A stretch of 49,675 nt of DNA from Bacteroidota bacterium (GTDB lineage Bacteria > Bacteroidota > Bacteroidia > Chitinophagales > Saprospiraceae): assembly GCA_024642705.1 (NCBI GenBank), contig JAHEAQ010000025.1, positions 1 to 49,675 on the forward strand, written 5' to 3'. A program made the position numbers and the translations under genes. The notes beneath the pieces were generated by a model that saw nothing but the letters and a program-made list of their open reading frames with translations, was not told the origin of the DNA and did not search any database. Of the stretch, positions 37,812-48,090 are shown one piece after another (within the stretch, counting starts at the first letter, position 1; the number at the start of each line of letters is the position of its first letter).

Positions 37812-39103
37812 TTAATGTATTTTAGAATTTCATTATAAAGCCCTGACTGATTGGCAAATAAAGCATAATTTTTTGCAGTTGTAAACCAATCGATTGTTGA
37901 TGCCTTATGCAGCTTCGAAGCTGCAACCAAGTCTTTGGTTTGAATGGGCTCAGCTTCTCCCGTTTCCATTGCTTTTTCCAATTTGCCTTCTATAGCAATA
38001 TCGATTAATGCATCTATATCTGCACCCGAAAAATCTTTGGTATTTTTGATTACAGCTTTATAATCAATGTGATCAATTGGTTTCCCTTCTAATTTTAATT
38101 TAAGTATTTCAATTTTGCTTTCTTCATCTGGAGGTGGAACAAAAATTATTCTATCGAATCTGCCAGGCCTTCTAAATGCTGAGTCCAAATGCCAAGGAGT
38201 ATTCGTAGCACCAATGACTAAAATACCTTCATTATTAGAATCTATACCATCCAATTCGGCCAAAAATTGGTTGATTACGTTTTTTCCGGCGGATTGTCTA
38301 AGATCTGATCTCTTTGCTCCCAAAGCATCAATTTCATCTACAAACAAGACGCAAGGCGTATTTTCCCTTGCCAATTCAAAGATATCATGGAGATTTTTTT
38401 CACTATTGCCAATGAACATATCCAATATATCATTCAAGCTCACATTGATGAAATTTGCTTTTATTTCTCCTGCTGTAGCTTTTGCAATATAAGTTTTACC
38501 GCATCCTGGAGGTCCATACAATAGAAGACCGCCCCCAACCTTCTTTCCATATTTTGCATAAAGTTCCGCATGCTCAAGAGGCTTTATAATTTTTAATTCA
38601 ATTTCTTTTTTTACATTTTTCATCCCTCCCACATCCTTGAAATTCATGGTTGGTTTTTCAAGGAAATGGCTGTCCGTGTAACCTTCTTCAAGGTAGTCTA
38701 ACTTTATTCTAAAAGCATCATCTAATTCCTCAATATACATATCTGGATCCTCGTCTAATACTTCTTCATATAGATCTTTTGCTTTTGACAAATTGTTTTC
38801 TCGGTAATATGCTTGAGATAAAATAAGTTTTGTTTCAATGCTTAAATTATCTTTAGCCTCCAATTCTTCACCAAGAACGATGCACGCTGAAAGTTTGCCA
38901 ATCTGAAAATAATATTGAGCCAAAAAGTTTTTACCTTCTATATTGTTTGGATCATATTTTAACAACTCAATTAAATGAAAAGACAATAACTCCACATGTT
39001 CAGGGGACTTCCTTAATTTTTTTATTAAAACCAGCCTTAAATAAATATTTTCTGGGCTTGTTTCAAGTGCTTTGGTAAGGTCTTGAATTTCTTGTTTATC
39101 CAT
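37808..39103 (-). CDS. TPR-AAA ATPase
   Basis: A 431-residue protein with two or three TPR-like repeats (about 30-125) followed by a classic AAA module: Walker A GPPGCGKT (197-204), pore-loop-type DMFIGNSEKN, Walker B VLFVDEID (252-259), and the second region of homology ATNTPWHLDSAFRRPGRFD with two arginines. The C-terminal lid has FSGADIDALI. It resembles the p97/FtsH/katanin class of protein remodellers, with TPRs instead of an N-domain. Coupling to the TPR membrane gene suggests a membrane-tethered unfoldase or assembly factor. Confidence 0.88.
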   Translation of the reverse strand: MDKQEIQDLTKALETSPENIYLRLVLIKKLRKSPEHVELLSFHLIELLKYDPNNIEGKNFLAQYYFQIGKLSACIVLGEELEAKDNLSIETKLILSQAYYRENNLSKAKDLYEEVLDEDPDMYIEELDDAFRIKLDYLEEGYTDSHFLEKPTMNFKDVGGMKNVKKEIELKIIKPLEHAELYAKYGKKVGGGLLLYGPPGCGKTYIAKATAGEIKANFINVSLNDILDMFIGNSEKNLHDIFELARENTPCVLFVDEIDALGAKRSDLRQSAGKNVINQFLAELDGIDSNNEGILVIGATNTPWHLDSAFRRPGRFDRIIFVPPPDEESKIEILKLKLEGKPIDHIDYKAVIKNTKDFSGADIDALIDIAIEGKLEKAMETGEAEPIQTKDLVAASKLHKASTIDWFTTAKNYALFANQSGLYNEILKYIK

Positions 39104-39125
39104 TCGAATGTTTAATAGTATAAAA

Positions 39126-39133
39126 CAAATTTA
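39126..39133 (-). promoter_or_regulatory. -7 promoter element for the TPR-AAA gene
   Basis: Minus-strand TAAATTTG fits TAnnTTTG, 22 bp before the AAA start. No clear -33 box is found. Confidence 0.35.
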
Positions 39134-39194
39134 ACGATAAAAAATTTCAGAGCTTGGTAGAATATTTACAAAATACCAAATTGATTTTATAATA

Positions 39195-40556
39195 TCATTT
39201 TATAATTGCTTGGGTTGCAATTTCTGTATTAATATTTGTCATCTGTTTTTTCAAAAAATAATATGTTATTACTGCTGCCCCAATATCTGCAATCGGAAAA
39301 GAATACCAAATTCCATTCAAACCATAAAATCTTGGTAAAATGAGAATAAGAGGAATTAAGAAAAAACCTTGTTTGGTCAGCGTTAATACCAATGCGGACA
39401 TAGCTTTTCCTGTAGATTGGAAATAGGCACTTCCTATCAAATTGATCGCGATTAATGGGGTCGCAATAAAGGCTATTCGCAACGCTGGAGTTGATGCTTC
39501 GAGCAAGGCATCATCGGTTGTGAATATATTGACGATATAATAAGCAAAACCCATTATGCAGGTGAAAATTATCATGGCGGTATAGGTTGCCGCTTTTATT
39601 GAGAATATCACACTGTTTTTTACTCGTTTCCACAACTTAGCACCGTAATTATATCCGAGAATGGGCATAAATCCTTGTGTGATGCCAATGACAGGAAAAT
39701 TTGCAAACATCATCATTCTATTGATGATTCCATATGTGGATAATGCCATTGCTCCTCCATAGCTAAACAATGAATTATTCAAAACTATAGACAATACACT
39801 AATGGTTCCCTGACGAGCAAGCGTTACTGAACCAATGGCTGAAATTTCCTTTATGATGTTTCCTTTTAATTTAAAATTATCAGAATGCAGTTTTAGTTGT
39901 GATTTTCCAAAAAAGAAAAACCAAGCTGTGAAAAATGCACTTGCTATGTATGAAATGGTGGTTGCCCATGCTGCCCCTTTTATTCCCCAATCAAAAACTG
40001 CAATGAAAATTGGATCTAATATTACATTTACTACCGCGGGTACAATTAGTGTGAACATTGCAACCTTTGGATAACCTTCGGATCGTATGACATTATTACT
40101 CATCATTGCCCAAGCTAAAAAAGGGATTCCGTATAAAAGAATATGGAAATATGCTTTTGCTGGCTGAAGGACTTCGGCTTTTCCACCAAATGCCAAAAGA
40201 ATTTGATCCTCAAAAATGAACCCCAAAATCATAAAAAAAACAGCGAAAATTAAAGTCAGTATGATTTGATTTCCAAATGTATCAAATGCTTTTTTAGTAT
40301 TGCCTTCTCCCAAAGATCTAGAAAGTACTGACGCCCCACCTATTCCAATTGCCATTCCAAAACTTGAAATTAAAAAAGTAATTGGAAATACAACTGTAAT
40401 CGCAGCAATCCCAATCGATCCAACCCACCTTCCGACAAAGATAGTATCAACAATTCCATAAATTGACATGATGAGAATACCTACAGATGCAGGAACAGCT
40501 TGTTGTCTTAATAAACCTGAAATTGGCTCAGTTCCAAATGCATTGGATTTTTCCAT
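39195..40556 (-). CDS. MATE family efflux transporter
   Basis: A 453-residue inner-membrane protein with about twelve transmembrane helices and MATE marks: PISGLLRQQAVPASVGILI at the N terminus, GRWVGSIGIAAITVVFP, GIGGASVLSRSLGEGN, and a second-half repeat MALSTYGIINRMMMF and ITQGFMPILGYNYGAK. MATE proteins exchange drugs or other organic cations for sodium or protons. The substrate is unknown. The gene is 91 bp from the TPR-AAA gene in the same direction. Confidence 0.93.
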   Translation of the reverse strand: MEKSNAFGTEPISGLLRQQAVPASVGILIMSIYGIVDTIFVGRWVGSIGIAAITVVFPITFLISSFGMAIGIGGASVLSRSLGEGNTKKAFDTFGNQIILTLIFAVFFMILGFIFEDQILLAFGGKAEVLQPAKAYFHILLYGIPFLAWAMMSNNVIRSEGYPKVAMFTLIVPAVVNVILDPIFIAVFDWGIKGAAWATTISYIASAFFTAWFFFFGKSQLKLHSDNFKLKGNIIKEISAIGSVTLARQGTISVLSIVLNNSLFSYGGAMALSTYGIINRMMMFANFPVIGITQGFMPILGYNYGAKLWKRVKNSVIFSIKAATYTAMIIFTCIMGFAYYIVNIFTTDDALLEASTPALRIAFIATPLIAINLIGSAYFQSTGKAMSALVLTLTKQGFFLIPLILILPRFYGLNGIWYSFPIADIGAAVITYYFLKKQMTNINTEIATQAIIK

Positions 40557-40693
40557 TCAAAATTTTAAAATAAAATAAGGGCAAAGAAAGAAATAATAAA
40601 AAAGAGTTTTAGTCTAAATTGCTTAAAAACAAACTTTATAAGACCAATGTTTATTTTAACGGGATAAAAAATAAAAAGTTTTATTTTTCTCCC

Positions 40694-41464
40694 TCAATTT
40701 GCTTCAAATAGGACCTCAGCTTTGATATGCTTTGAAGCAAAATCATAACCAACATTATAAATTTCTTCCATTTTCTTTTGGTCAAAGTATCCATACTCTT
40801 GCAGTTGATACTCCAATGTGAAGTTGGTTTTTTCAAATTTGTATTTGGCTGCTGAATACATCAACAATTGATTGGCTCGGGTAGTGATTTTGAGTTTTGA
40901 ATTTATTTCATTTTTGTCTACAATTCCTGGATTGCCGAGATAGCTTCCAATAATATTATGACATTTGTGTTGAATCTGTTCAACAGGGAAATTGTCCAAT
41001 ACACCTCCATCAATATACGGAACTCCATTAATTTCAACTGGTGCAAAAATCAATGGAATGGCACAAGAAGCAAGCAAAGCCCTATGTAAATCTCCAGAAC
41101 TAAAATAGGTAGCTTGACCATTCAGGACATTAGTTGCACAAATAACCAATGGAATTTCCAATTCTTCAAATGTATTGGGAAGAAAATCTTTGATAACGGA
41201 TTCATATTTATCTGTGTCAAAAATTCCAATTTTTAAAGGGTTAATTGAATTGTACCTAAATAATGGTGTCGTCTTGAAAAAATTCAAAATTTCTTCAAAT
41301 GACTTTCCGGCAGCATAAAAAGCTCCTATCATTGCACCCGCACTTGTTCCGGCAATTATTTCTGGTTTGTGGTGCAATTCCTCCAATCTTTTTAGAAATC
41401 CCAAATGGGCTGAACCTCTTACACTACCTCCAGACAAAACAACTCCTAAATTGTATTTTTTCAT
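40694..41464 (-). CDS. Patatin-like phospholipase
   Basis: A 256-residue cytoplasmic esterase or lipase. The Ser-Asp dyad is Ser41 in AGTSAG and Asp152 in YIDGG. The oxyanion region SGGSVRGSAHLG (11-22) has Ser instead of the third Gly of the usual GGGxRG. No signal peptide. It would act on acyl esters of membrane lipids. It is divergent from the tricorn-type gene and 137 bp upstream of the MATE gene. Confidence 0.9.
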   Translation of the reverse strand: MKKYNLGVVLSGGSVRGSAHLGFLKRLEELHHKPEIIAGTSAGAMIGAFYAAGKSFEEILNFFKTTPLFRYNSINPLKIGIFDTDKYESVIKDFLPNTFEELEIPLVICATNVLNGQATYFSSGDLHRALLASCAIPLIFAPVEINGVPYIDGGVLDNFPVEQIQHKCHNIIGSYLGNPGIVDKNEINSKLKITTRANQLLMYSAAKYKFEKTNFTLEYQLQEYGYFDQKKMEEIYNVGYDFASKHIKAEVLFEAN

Positions 41465-41617
41465 TTTTATGTCTATTGTTCGATTATAAATGACCTAATT
41501 TATTATAACGCAAAACATATAATATTCATTTCAATTACTGGATATTAAAACAAAATTTTTATATTGAAAAATTATGATTTACGCATTATTCCAAGTCACA
41601 AAATTGAAATCAATATT

Positions 41618-44600
41618 ATGAAGAAAATATTCATTATCACATTTTTATTTGCATCAATTGCAAGCCAATCTCAGAATACAACTGAAATTTTACGTTATCC
41701 TTCTTTAAATCCCGATGCAACTCAAATTGCTTTTTCTTATCAGGGTGACATTTGGACCGTACCAAGCATTGGCGGTAAAGCAACTCGGCTTACTATTCAT
41801 GAAGGGTATGATTCCAATCCTCAATGGAGCCCTGACGGAAAGAAAATATTATTCAGTTCCAATAGAAATGGAAACAACGATCTTTACACAATTGATCTTG
41901 GTGGACAAAATCTTACAAGGCTTACCTTCCATTCAGCCAGCGATAATGAAGGAAATTGGAAAAATGATAATGAGATTTACTTTTCAACAAGAAGAAATTT
42001 TGTTGCTATTGAAAGAGAATACGAAATATATACAATTTCTGCTAATGGCGGAACTCCCGAAAGATTATTAGATGCCTTAGGTTCGGACGCCAATTTTTCT
42101 AGCAAGAATAATTTGCTCGCTTTTGTTCGAGGTGGATGCAGAATTGAAAGAGAAGCATACAAGGGCCCAGCCAACAGAGACATTTGGGTATACAATCCAA
42201 CAAATGGTAAATACTTAGAAGTAACAAATAACCAAGGGCAAGACATCATGCCGGAATGGGGATCAGGCCAAGAACTTTTCTTTTTGAGTGCAAGAAATGG
42301 GAAATATAATATTTACAAAACAAAAATTGATGCAACTGGAAGTTCGTTTTCTGAAACTGAGGCAATCACAAATTTCACAGATGAAGGTTTAAGGAATTAT
42401 GATGTTTCATCTAATGGCAAATCAATTGTTTATGTAAAAGGAATTGACTTGTATATGTACAATGTTTCGAGTAAAAAGCACCAAATTATTAATATTGATG
42501 TTTCTAAAGATTATAGATTCGATCCTATTAAACACGAAAATATAAGTACAGGAATTACGGATTATTCAATATCTCCTAACGGAAAATTTACAGCCTTTTC
42601 TTCAAGAGGCGATTTGTTTTTCAAGCAAAATGATAAAGAAAAATCTAAAGCCATTAATCCGCTTTCAAAATCCAGTCGAGAAACCAAAGTTCAATGGTTA
42701 AATGACGAAATGGCAATATTCCTTTCAGATCGAAATGGAAATTATGATTTGTTTTCTATTTCATCCAATGATTCAATTGAGAAAAATATTTTTGAAAGTT
42801 TTAGATGGCAGATTAACGAAGTATCAATCACCCCTGAAGAAGAATTGAATTTCGAAATCTCTCCAGATCGAAAAAGAATAGCAGTTCTCAGGGAGCCAGG
42901 AAAATTAACTATTTCTGATATTGATTCCACCGGCAAATTATCGGGGCAGAAAGTACTTTTGGATGGATGGGCAAGTCCATCATCCATAAGTTGGAGCCCT
43001 GACAGCAAATGGCTGGCTTACTCTCTTGAAGATTTAGATTTCAATGAAGAAATATACATACATAAAGCCGATGGAAGCTTAAAACCAGTAAATGTCAGCA
43101 TGCATCCAAGAACCGACGGGTCTCCAGTCTGGAGTAAAGATGGCTCTAAATTGGGATTTTTATCCATTAGAAACAATGGGGACTCTGATGTTTGGTTCGC
43201 TTGGTTAAACAAAAAAGATTGGGAAAAGACAAAGAATGATTGGGATGAAATGGATGCCAATAATTCAGAAAGCGAAAATAAGGGAGATAAAAAAGAGGAT
43301 AAAACCAATGCCATTAAGGATGTCATTATCGATTTAGAAGGTTTACATGAGCGACTCGTGCAAGTAACAAGTTTGCCCGGAAATGAAGGGGATCTTGCAA
43401 TAGATGGAGAAGGAAATATCTTTATGTTTTCAACCAACAATGGAGGCAGGCAGGGTAGTGGAGGAAAATCTGATTATATGAAAGTGAAATGGAATGGAGA
43501 AAGTTTGAGCACACTTATTTCAGAAACCAATATTTCAAACGTTCAATTGGACTCGAAAGGGAAGAATCTATATTATACCAAATCAGGTAGCTTGGCGACT
43601 GTAAATATTGAAAATGGAAAATCTACCAATCTTCCATTTAAAGCAAAAATGGATATTGCAATAGCTGAATATAGAGCGCAAGTTTTTGATGAAGCATGGA
43701 GGACCATTAATGAAAGATTTTATGATCCAAATTTCCATGGCCAAGATTGGAAAGCATTAAGAAATAAATACGAACCATGGGCAATGGCTGCATCGACACA
43801 TGATGATTTTCAGATGTTGTTCAATGAAATGTTGGGTCAAATAAATGCAAGCCATATGGGGCTTAGAGGGTCTGGTCCAGAGGATTTACAAGACGAATCA
43901 ACTGGTTTGTTGGGATTAGAATTGAAAAATAAGCCAAATGGAGTTCAAGTGACTAAAATCGTACCTGGTTCTCCTGCGGATAAAGAAGATAGTAAATTAT
44001 CAATTGGTGATATTATTCAAAGTGTAAATGGTAAAAAAGTTACCCCAGCAATCAATTTTTACAGCTTAATGAATCAAACCATTAATGATAGGATATTATT
44101 AGAAATTATAGATAAAGATGGAGCAGCTAGAGATGTTATTATTCGCCCGAAAAGCTCTTTAAATGGAGAGAAATATGAAGCATGGGTGAATGAAAGGAAA
44201 GCATTAACAGACAAATATTCTAATGGAAGACTAGGCTATATTCATATTCAGGGTATGGATTGGCCAAGTTTTGAGCGATTTGAAAGGGAATTGATGGCTA
44301 GTGGATATGGCAAAGAGGGCATCGTCATTGATGTAAGATTCAATGGTGGAGGATGGACAACGGATATGTTGTTGGCCGTATTAAATGTAAGACAACATTC
44401 CTATACAGTGCCAAGAGGAGCAACCGATAATCTAGAAAAAAACCACCTTAGTTTCAAACAAAATTATCCTTTTGGTGAGCGTTTACCGCTTTCTGCATTG
44501 ACAAAACCAAGCGTAACCTTGTGCAATGAAGCAAGTTATTCCAACGCCGAAATATTTTCTCATGCGTACAAGACTTTAGGATATGGAAAACTTGTTGGCA

Positions 44601-44827
44601 AACCTACCTTTGGAGCAGTTATTTCAACTGGAGGAAAAGGCCTGATGGATGGTTCTTTTGTAAGAGTTCCATTCAGAGCTTGGTATGTTAAAGCAACAGA
44701 AAAGAATATGGAATGGGGCCCAGCAGTGCCTGATTTTATCGTTGAAAATAGTCCAGAATGTAAAGCTGAAAATGAAGATCAGCAATTGAAAAAAGCTGTG
44801 GAAGTTTTATTGGGACAGCAAGAGTAA
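41618..44827 (+). CDS. Tricorn-type S41 protease, exported
   Basis: A 1069-residue protease. The ATG at 41618 is chosen because it begins a signal peptide (MKKIFIITFLFASIASQSQ); the frame runs 18 codons further upstream to 41564. N-terminal PD40 propeller repeats (YDSNPQWSPDGKKILFSSNRNG, split as DSNPQWSPDGKK and ILFSSNRNG) make up about 650 residues, interrupted by a Lys/Glu/Asp-rich insert. Then come a helical C1-like part (VFDEAWRTINERFYDPNFHG), a PDZ domain (GLLGLELKNKPNG..VTKIVPGSPADK) and an S41 catalytic domain with GIVIDVRFNGGGW and the nucleophile region NEASYSNAEIF. It likely trims peptides in the periplasm, like the S9 peptidase at 18218. Confidence 0.93.
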   Translation: MKKIFIITFLFASIASQSQNTTEILRYPSLNPDATQIAFSYQGDIWTVPSIGGKATRLTIHEGYDSNPQWSPDGKKILFSSNRNGNNDLYTIDLGGQNLTRLTFHSASDNEGNWKNDNEIYFSTRRNFVAIEREYEIYTISANGGTPERLLDALGSDANFSSKNNLLAFVRGGCRIEREAYKGPANRDIWVYNPTNGKYLEVTNNQGQDIMPEWGSGQELFFLSARNGKYNIYKTKIDATGSSFSETEAITNFTDEGLRNYDVSSNGKSIVYVKGIDLYMYNVSSKKHQIINIDVSKDYRFDPIKHENISTGITDYSISPNGKFTAFSSRGDLFFKQNDKEKSKAINPLSKSSRETKVQWLNDEMAIFLSDRNGNYDLFSISSNDSIEKNIFESFRWQINEVSITPEEELNFEISPDRKRIAVLREPGKLTISDIDSTGKLSGQKVLLDGWASPSSISWSPDSKWLAYSLEDLDFNEEIYIHKADGSLKPVNVSMHPRTDGSPVWSKDGSKLGFLSIRNNGDSDVWFAWLNKKDWEKTKNDWDEMDANNSESENKGDKKEDKTNAIKDVIIDLEGLHERLVQVTSLPGNEGDLAIDGEGNIFMFSTNNGGRQGSGGKSDYMKVKWNGESLSTLISETNISNVQLDSKGKNLYYTKSGSLATVNIENGKSTNLPFKAKMDIAIAEYRAQVFDEAWRTINERFYDPNFHGQDWKALRNKYEPWAMAASTHDDFQMLFNEMLGQINASHMGLRGSGPEDLQDESTGLLGLELKNKPNGVQVTKIVPGSPADKEDSKLSIGDIIQSVNGKKVTPAINFYSLMNQTINDRILLEIIDKDGAARDVIIRPKSSLNGEKYEAWVNERKALTDKYSNGRLGYIHIQGMDWPSFERFERELMASGYGKEGIVIDVRFNGGGWTTDMLLAVLNVRQHSYTVPRGATDNLEKNHLSFKQNYPFGERLPLSALTKPSVTLCNEASYSNAEIFSHAYKTLGYGKLVGKPTFGAVISTGGKGLMDGSFVRVPFRAWYVKATEKNMEWGPAVPDFIVENSPECKAENEDQQLKKAVEVLLGQQE

Positions 44828-44954
44828 AACATGGAATTGGTAAATAAAGCAAAACAAAACAAATTTTAAAATTAGGCAATTGATAATTGGATTGGATTTC
44901 TTTTATGTTAATCCGAGAACTTAATGTAATTTCAACGGCTTTAATCATAACATA

Positions 44955-46676
44955 ATGGAAAAGAATAGGAAATTAAGAAGTCAAGATTGGTTTGGCAAAC
45001 AAGATAAGATGGGTTTTGTGCATCGTTCATGGTTAAGAAATCAAGGCCCACCTAATGATATGTTTACTGGAAGACCAATTATTGGTATTTGCAATACTTG
45101 GTCCGAACTAACACCATGTAATGGCCACCTGAGAGAACTTGCTGAAATTGTAAAAAAAGGAGTTTTGGAAGCAGGAGGTTATCCTCTTGAATTTCCTGTT
45201 ATGTCTTTGGGGGAAACAATCATGAGGCCGACAACTATGTTGTTTAGAAATTTAGCTAGTATGGATGTTGAAGAGTCAATAAGAGCAAATCCATTGGACG
45301 GGATAGTATTAATGACAGGGTGTGATAAAACGACGCCTTCCACAGTAATGGGAGCATGTAGTGTAGATCTTCCGACGATTGTTGTGCCAGGTGGACCGAT
45401 GTTAAATGGAAAATTCAGAGGTGGAGAAATTGGTTCTGGGTCATTTACGTGGATGATAAAAGAAAATGAGACGAGCGGAAAATGGAGTGAAGAAGACTTT
45501 CTAGAAGCAGAAATTTGTGGTTCAAGGAGCGCAGGACATTGCAATACTATGGGGACTGCATCAACTATGGCGAGTATGGTCGAAGCGCTAGGGTTGACAT
45601 TGCCTGGAGCTTCAGCGATTCCGGCAGTTGATGCAAGAAAAAAGGTAATGGCAAGATTATCAGGTAGGCGGATCGTCGAAATGGTGAATGAAGACATAAA
45701 ATTGTCAAAAATTTTAACGCGAGAAGCTTTTGAGAATGCAATTGTTGTGAATGCCGCAGTTGGCGGTTCTACGAATTTAATCATTCACTTAACAGCCATA
45801 GCAGGAAGAATTGGAGTTCCGTTGTCACTTGAAGATTTTGACAAAATAGGCAGCAATATTCCATTATTATTGAATCTTCAACCTTCTGGCAAAGCCTTAA
45901 TGGAAGATTATTATTATGCCGGAGGATTGCCAGTTATTTTGAATGAATTAAAAAATCATCTTCACGAAAAAGCCATCACAGCAAATGGACATTCTCATCA
46001 TTTCAATGCAAAAAAAGCAAAAAATTACAATAATGAAATCATAGCCCAAATAGAAGAACCTTTTCAAAAAGCTGCGGGTATTGCAGTACTCAAAGGGAAT
46101 TTATGTGAAAACGGGGCTGTCATAAAACCCTCTGCTGCCAGCCAGCATTTAATGACTCATAGGGGAAAAGCAGTAGTGTTTTCATCAATGGAAGATTATA
46201 AAGCGAGGATAGATCTTCCAGATTTGGATATTGATGAAAATAGTGTCATCGTCCTTCAAGGTGTTGGTCCAAAAGGATTTCCAGGTATGCCAGAAGTTGG
46301 AAATGTAGATTTGCCAGCGAAATTGATAAAGAAAGGAATAAAAGATATGGTTAGGATTTCGGATGGTAGAATGAGTGGAACTGCTTATGGAACTGTTATT
46401 TTACACGTTTCTCCTGAATCTGCAATTGGTGGAAATCTTGCTTTGGTTAAGGAAGGCGATTATATAGAATTAGATGTGCCAAATAGAAAATTGCATCTTG
46501 ATGTATCGGATCAAGAGCTTGCAGAACGAAGGAAACTTTGGGTGCCTCCTGCGCCACATACCAACAGAGGCTATGTGAAGATGTTTTTAGACCATGTGGA
46601 ACAAGCTGAAAAAGGGATGGATTTGAATTTTCTGGTCGGAGGTTCAGGAAGTGAAGTCAAAGGAGATTCACACTAG
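44955..46676 (+). CDS. IlvD/Edd family sugar-acid dehydratase
   Basis: A 573-residue Fe-S dehydratase. The family cysteines appear in GICNTWSELTPCNGHL, LMTGCDKTTPSTVMGA and SAGHCNTMGTASTM, the last being the form usual in L-arabinonate and D-xylonate dehydratases rather than in the branched-chain amino-acid enzyme IlvD. The C-terminal region has GRMSGTAYGTVILHVSPE. It would dehydrate an aldonic acid to a 2-keto-3-deoxy acid. The next two genes, a GntP permease and a FAH-family enzyme, fit a pentonate or other aldonate pathway; the exact sugar is not resolved. Confidence 0.9.
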   Translation: MEKNRKLRSQDWFGKQDKMGFVHRSWLRNQGPPNDMFTGRPIIGICNTWSELTPCNGHLRELAEIVKKGVLEAGGYPLEFPVMSLGETIMRPTTMLFRNLASMDVEESIRANPLDGIVLMTGCDKTTPSTVMGACSVDLPTIVVPGGPMLNGKFRGGEIGSGSFTWMIKENETSGKWSEEDFLEAEICGSRSAGHCNTMGTASTMASMVEALGLTLPGASAIPAVDARKKVMARLSGRRIVEMVNEDIKLSKILTREAFENAIVVNAAVGGSTNLIIHLTAIAGRIGVPLSLEDFDKIGSNIPLLLNLQPSGKALMEDYYYAGGLPVILNELKNHLHEKAITANGHSHHFNAKKAKNYNNEIIAQIEEPFQKAAGIAVLKGNLCENGAVIKPSAASQHLMTHRGKAVVFSSMEDYKARIDLPDLDIDENSVIVLQGVGPKGFPGMPEVGNVDLPAKLIKKGIKDMVRISDGRMSGTAYGTVILHVSPESAIGGNLALVKEGDYIELDVPNRKLHLDVSDQELAERRKLWVPPAPHTNRGYVKMFLDHVEQAEKGMDLNFLVGGSGSEVKGDSH

Positions 46677-46712
46677 TTAAGAATATTATCATTAATAATG
46701 AATTAGAATTCC

Positions 46713-46806
46713 CTAAGGAGCTTCTAATTTTATGAAACAAATATGGACATATGGCAGTAATTTATCTTTTATTGAGCGTGGTTTTGATTATTATTATGAC
46801 CAATAA
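46713..46806 (+). other. Possible leader peptide overlapping the permease start
   Basis: A CTAAGGAG sequence, the best Shine-Dalgarno-like site I saw in the window, precedes an ATG at 46732 that opens a 24-codon frame (MKQIWTYGSNLSFIERG...) ending at 46806, out of frame with the permease whose ATG is at 46751. It could tune translation of the permease, or be chance. Confidence 0.25.
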
Positions 46807-48082
46807 TTTCAAAATTCATCCTTTCATTGCACTTTTTATTGTTGCCTTAATTTATGGATTGGTGTCGGGAATGGATTTCGATTTACTGGTACAATCTATT
46901 AATGATGGATTTGGAGGAACACTTGGCAAAATCGGATTGATCATCATTTTCGGTGTGATTATTGGCGCTTTTTTAGAAAATACTGGTGGTGCATATGCTA
47001 TAGCAGAAAAAGTATTAAAATTGGTTGGAAAAAAAAGAGTGCCAACGGCGATGGGAATTTTAGGATATTTTGTATCGATTCCAGTTTTTGCGGATAGCGG
47101 CTTCATTCTTTTATCTCCACTAAATAAGAGTTTGTCAAAAAAAGCAGGCATCACTTTGGCTGGTTCAACTATCGCATTGGGACTCGGATTAACAGCGACA
47201 CATACGTTAGTTCCACCTACTCCTGGGCCAATAGCAGCAGCTGGAATTTTGGGTGCTGATCTGGGATTGGTTATTTTGTTAGGGCTTCCTGTTAGTGCAG
47301 TAGCGCTTGTGATAGGGATTCTTTATGCCACAAAATATGCAGCAAGGACTTATATTGATCCTAATCCAGATGTTACAGAGATAGAAGTTGAAGAAAAAAT
47401 TAAGAATGCTCCTTCAGCTTTGAAATCGTCTTTGCCGGTGATACTTCCTATCTTTTTGATTATTCTGCGTTCTATAATTATTGCTCAAGGTGAAAATTTT
47501 ATAATTCCAATGAAAAGTATATTGCTTTTTATTGGTGAACCAGTAATTGCTTTACTATTGGGAATGTTTTTGGCTTTGACATTGCCAAAAAAATTAAAAA
47601 AGGACATGCTTTCTACGGATGGATGGATAGGAAAAGCATTAAAAGATTCAGCTACAATACTGTTAATTACTGGTGCAGGTGGCGTTTTTGGAAAGGTCTT
47701 ACAAAATTCAGGAATAGCGACAATGCTGGGAGAAACACTGGGCGATTTGAACATTGGCATTTGGTTGCCTTTTTTATTGGCAGCAGCGATTAAAACAGCT
47801 CAAGGTTCTTCTACTGTTGCGCTGATAACAGCAGCATCTATTATGATGCCTATGATGGGGAGCTTAGGATTTGAAAGCGAGATTCAGAAAACTTTGGTTG
47901 TTTTATCTATCGGAGCAGGATCGGCTGTTGTATCCCATGCCAATGATAGTTTTTTCTGGGTGATGACTCAAATGAGTGGTATGGATGTAAAATCCGGATA
48001 TAAACTATTTACCCTTGGGACGTTTGTCTTGGGATTGACGGCAATAACCACCATCTTTATCATTAGTTTATTTTTACATTAA
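46751..48082 (+). CDS. GntP-family gluconate/aldonate permease
   Basis: A 443-residue inner-membrane symporter with about twelve to fourteen helices, the length of the GntP family. Family motifs: FKIHPFIALFIVALIYGL, GKIGLIIIFGVIIGAFLENTG, ADSGFILLSPL, ATHTLVPPTPGP, AAAIKTAQGSSTVALITAA and VSHANDSFFWV. It should bring gluconate-like acids in with protons. It sits 74 bp behind the dehydratase gene and 8 bp before the FAH gene, one transcription unit. A short overlapping frame precedes it (46732). Confidence 0.93.
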   Translation: MAVIYLLLSVVLIIIMTNNFKIHPFIALFIVALIYGLVSGMDFDLLVQSINDGFGGTLGKIGLIIIFGVIIGAFLENTGGAYAIAEKVLKLVGKKRVPTAMGILGYFVSIPVFADSGFILLSPLNKSLSKKAGITLAGSTIALGLGLTATHTLVPPTPGPIAAAGILGADLGLVILLGLPVSAVALVIGILYATKYAARTYIDPNPDVTEIEVEEKIKNAPSALKSSLPVILPIFLIILRSIIIAQGENFIIPMKSILLFIGEPVIALLLGMFLALTLPKKLKKDMLSTDGWIGKALKDSATILLITGAGGVFGKVLQNSGIATMLGETLGDLNIGIWLPFLLAAAIKTAQGSSTVALITAASIMMPMMGSLGFESEIQKTLVVLSIGAGSAVVSHANDSFFWVMTQMSGMDVKSGYKLFTLGTFVLGLTAITTIFIISLFLH

Positions 48083-48090
48083 CAAGGCAT

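Noticed and set aside
43018-43440. 140-codon minus-strand frame
   Set aside because: It is antisense to the tricorn-type protease gene and has no own signals.
45179-45784. Long open frame on the minus strand (201 codons)
   Set aside because: It lies wholly inside the dehydratase gene, has low-complexity Ser/Ile/Pro-rich composition and no family features.
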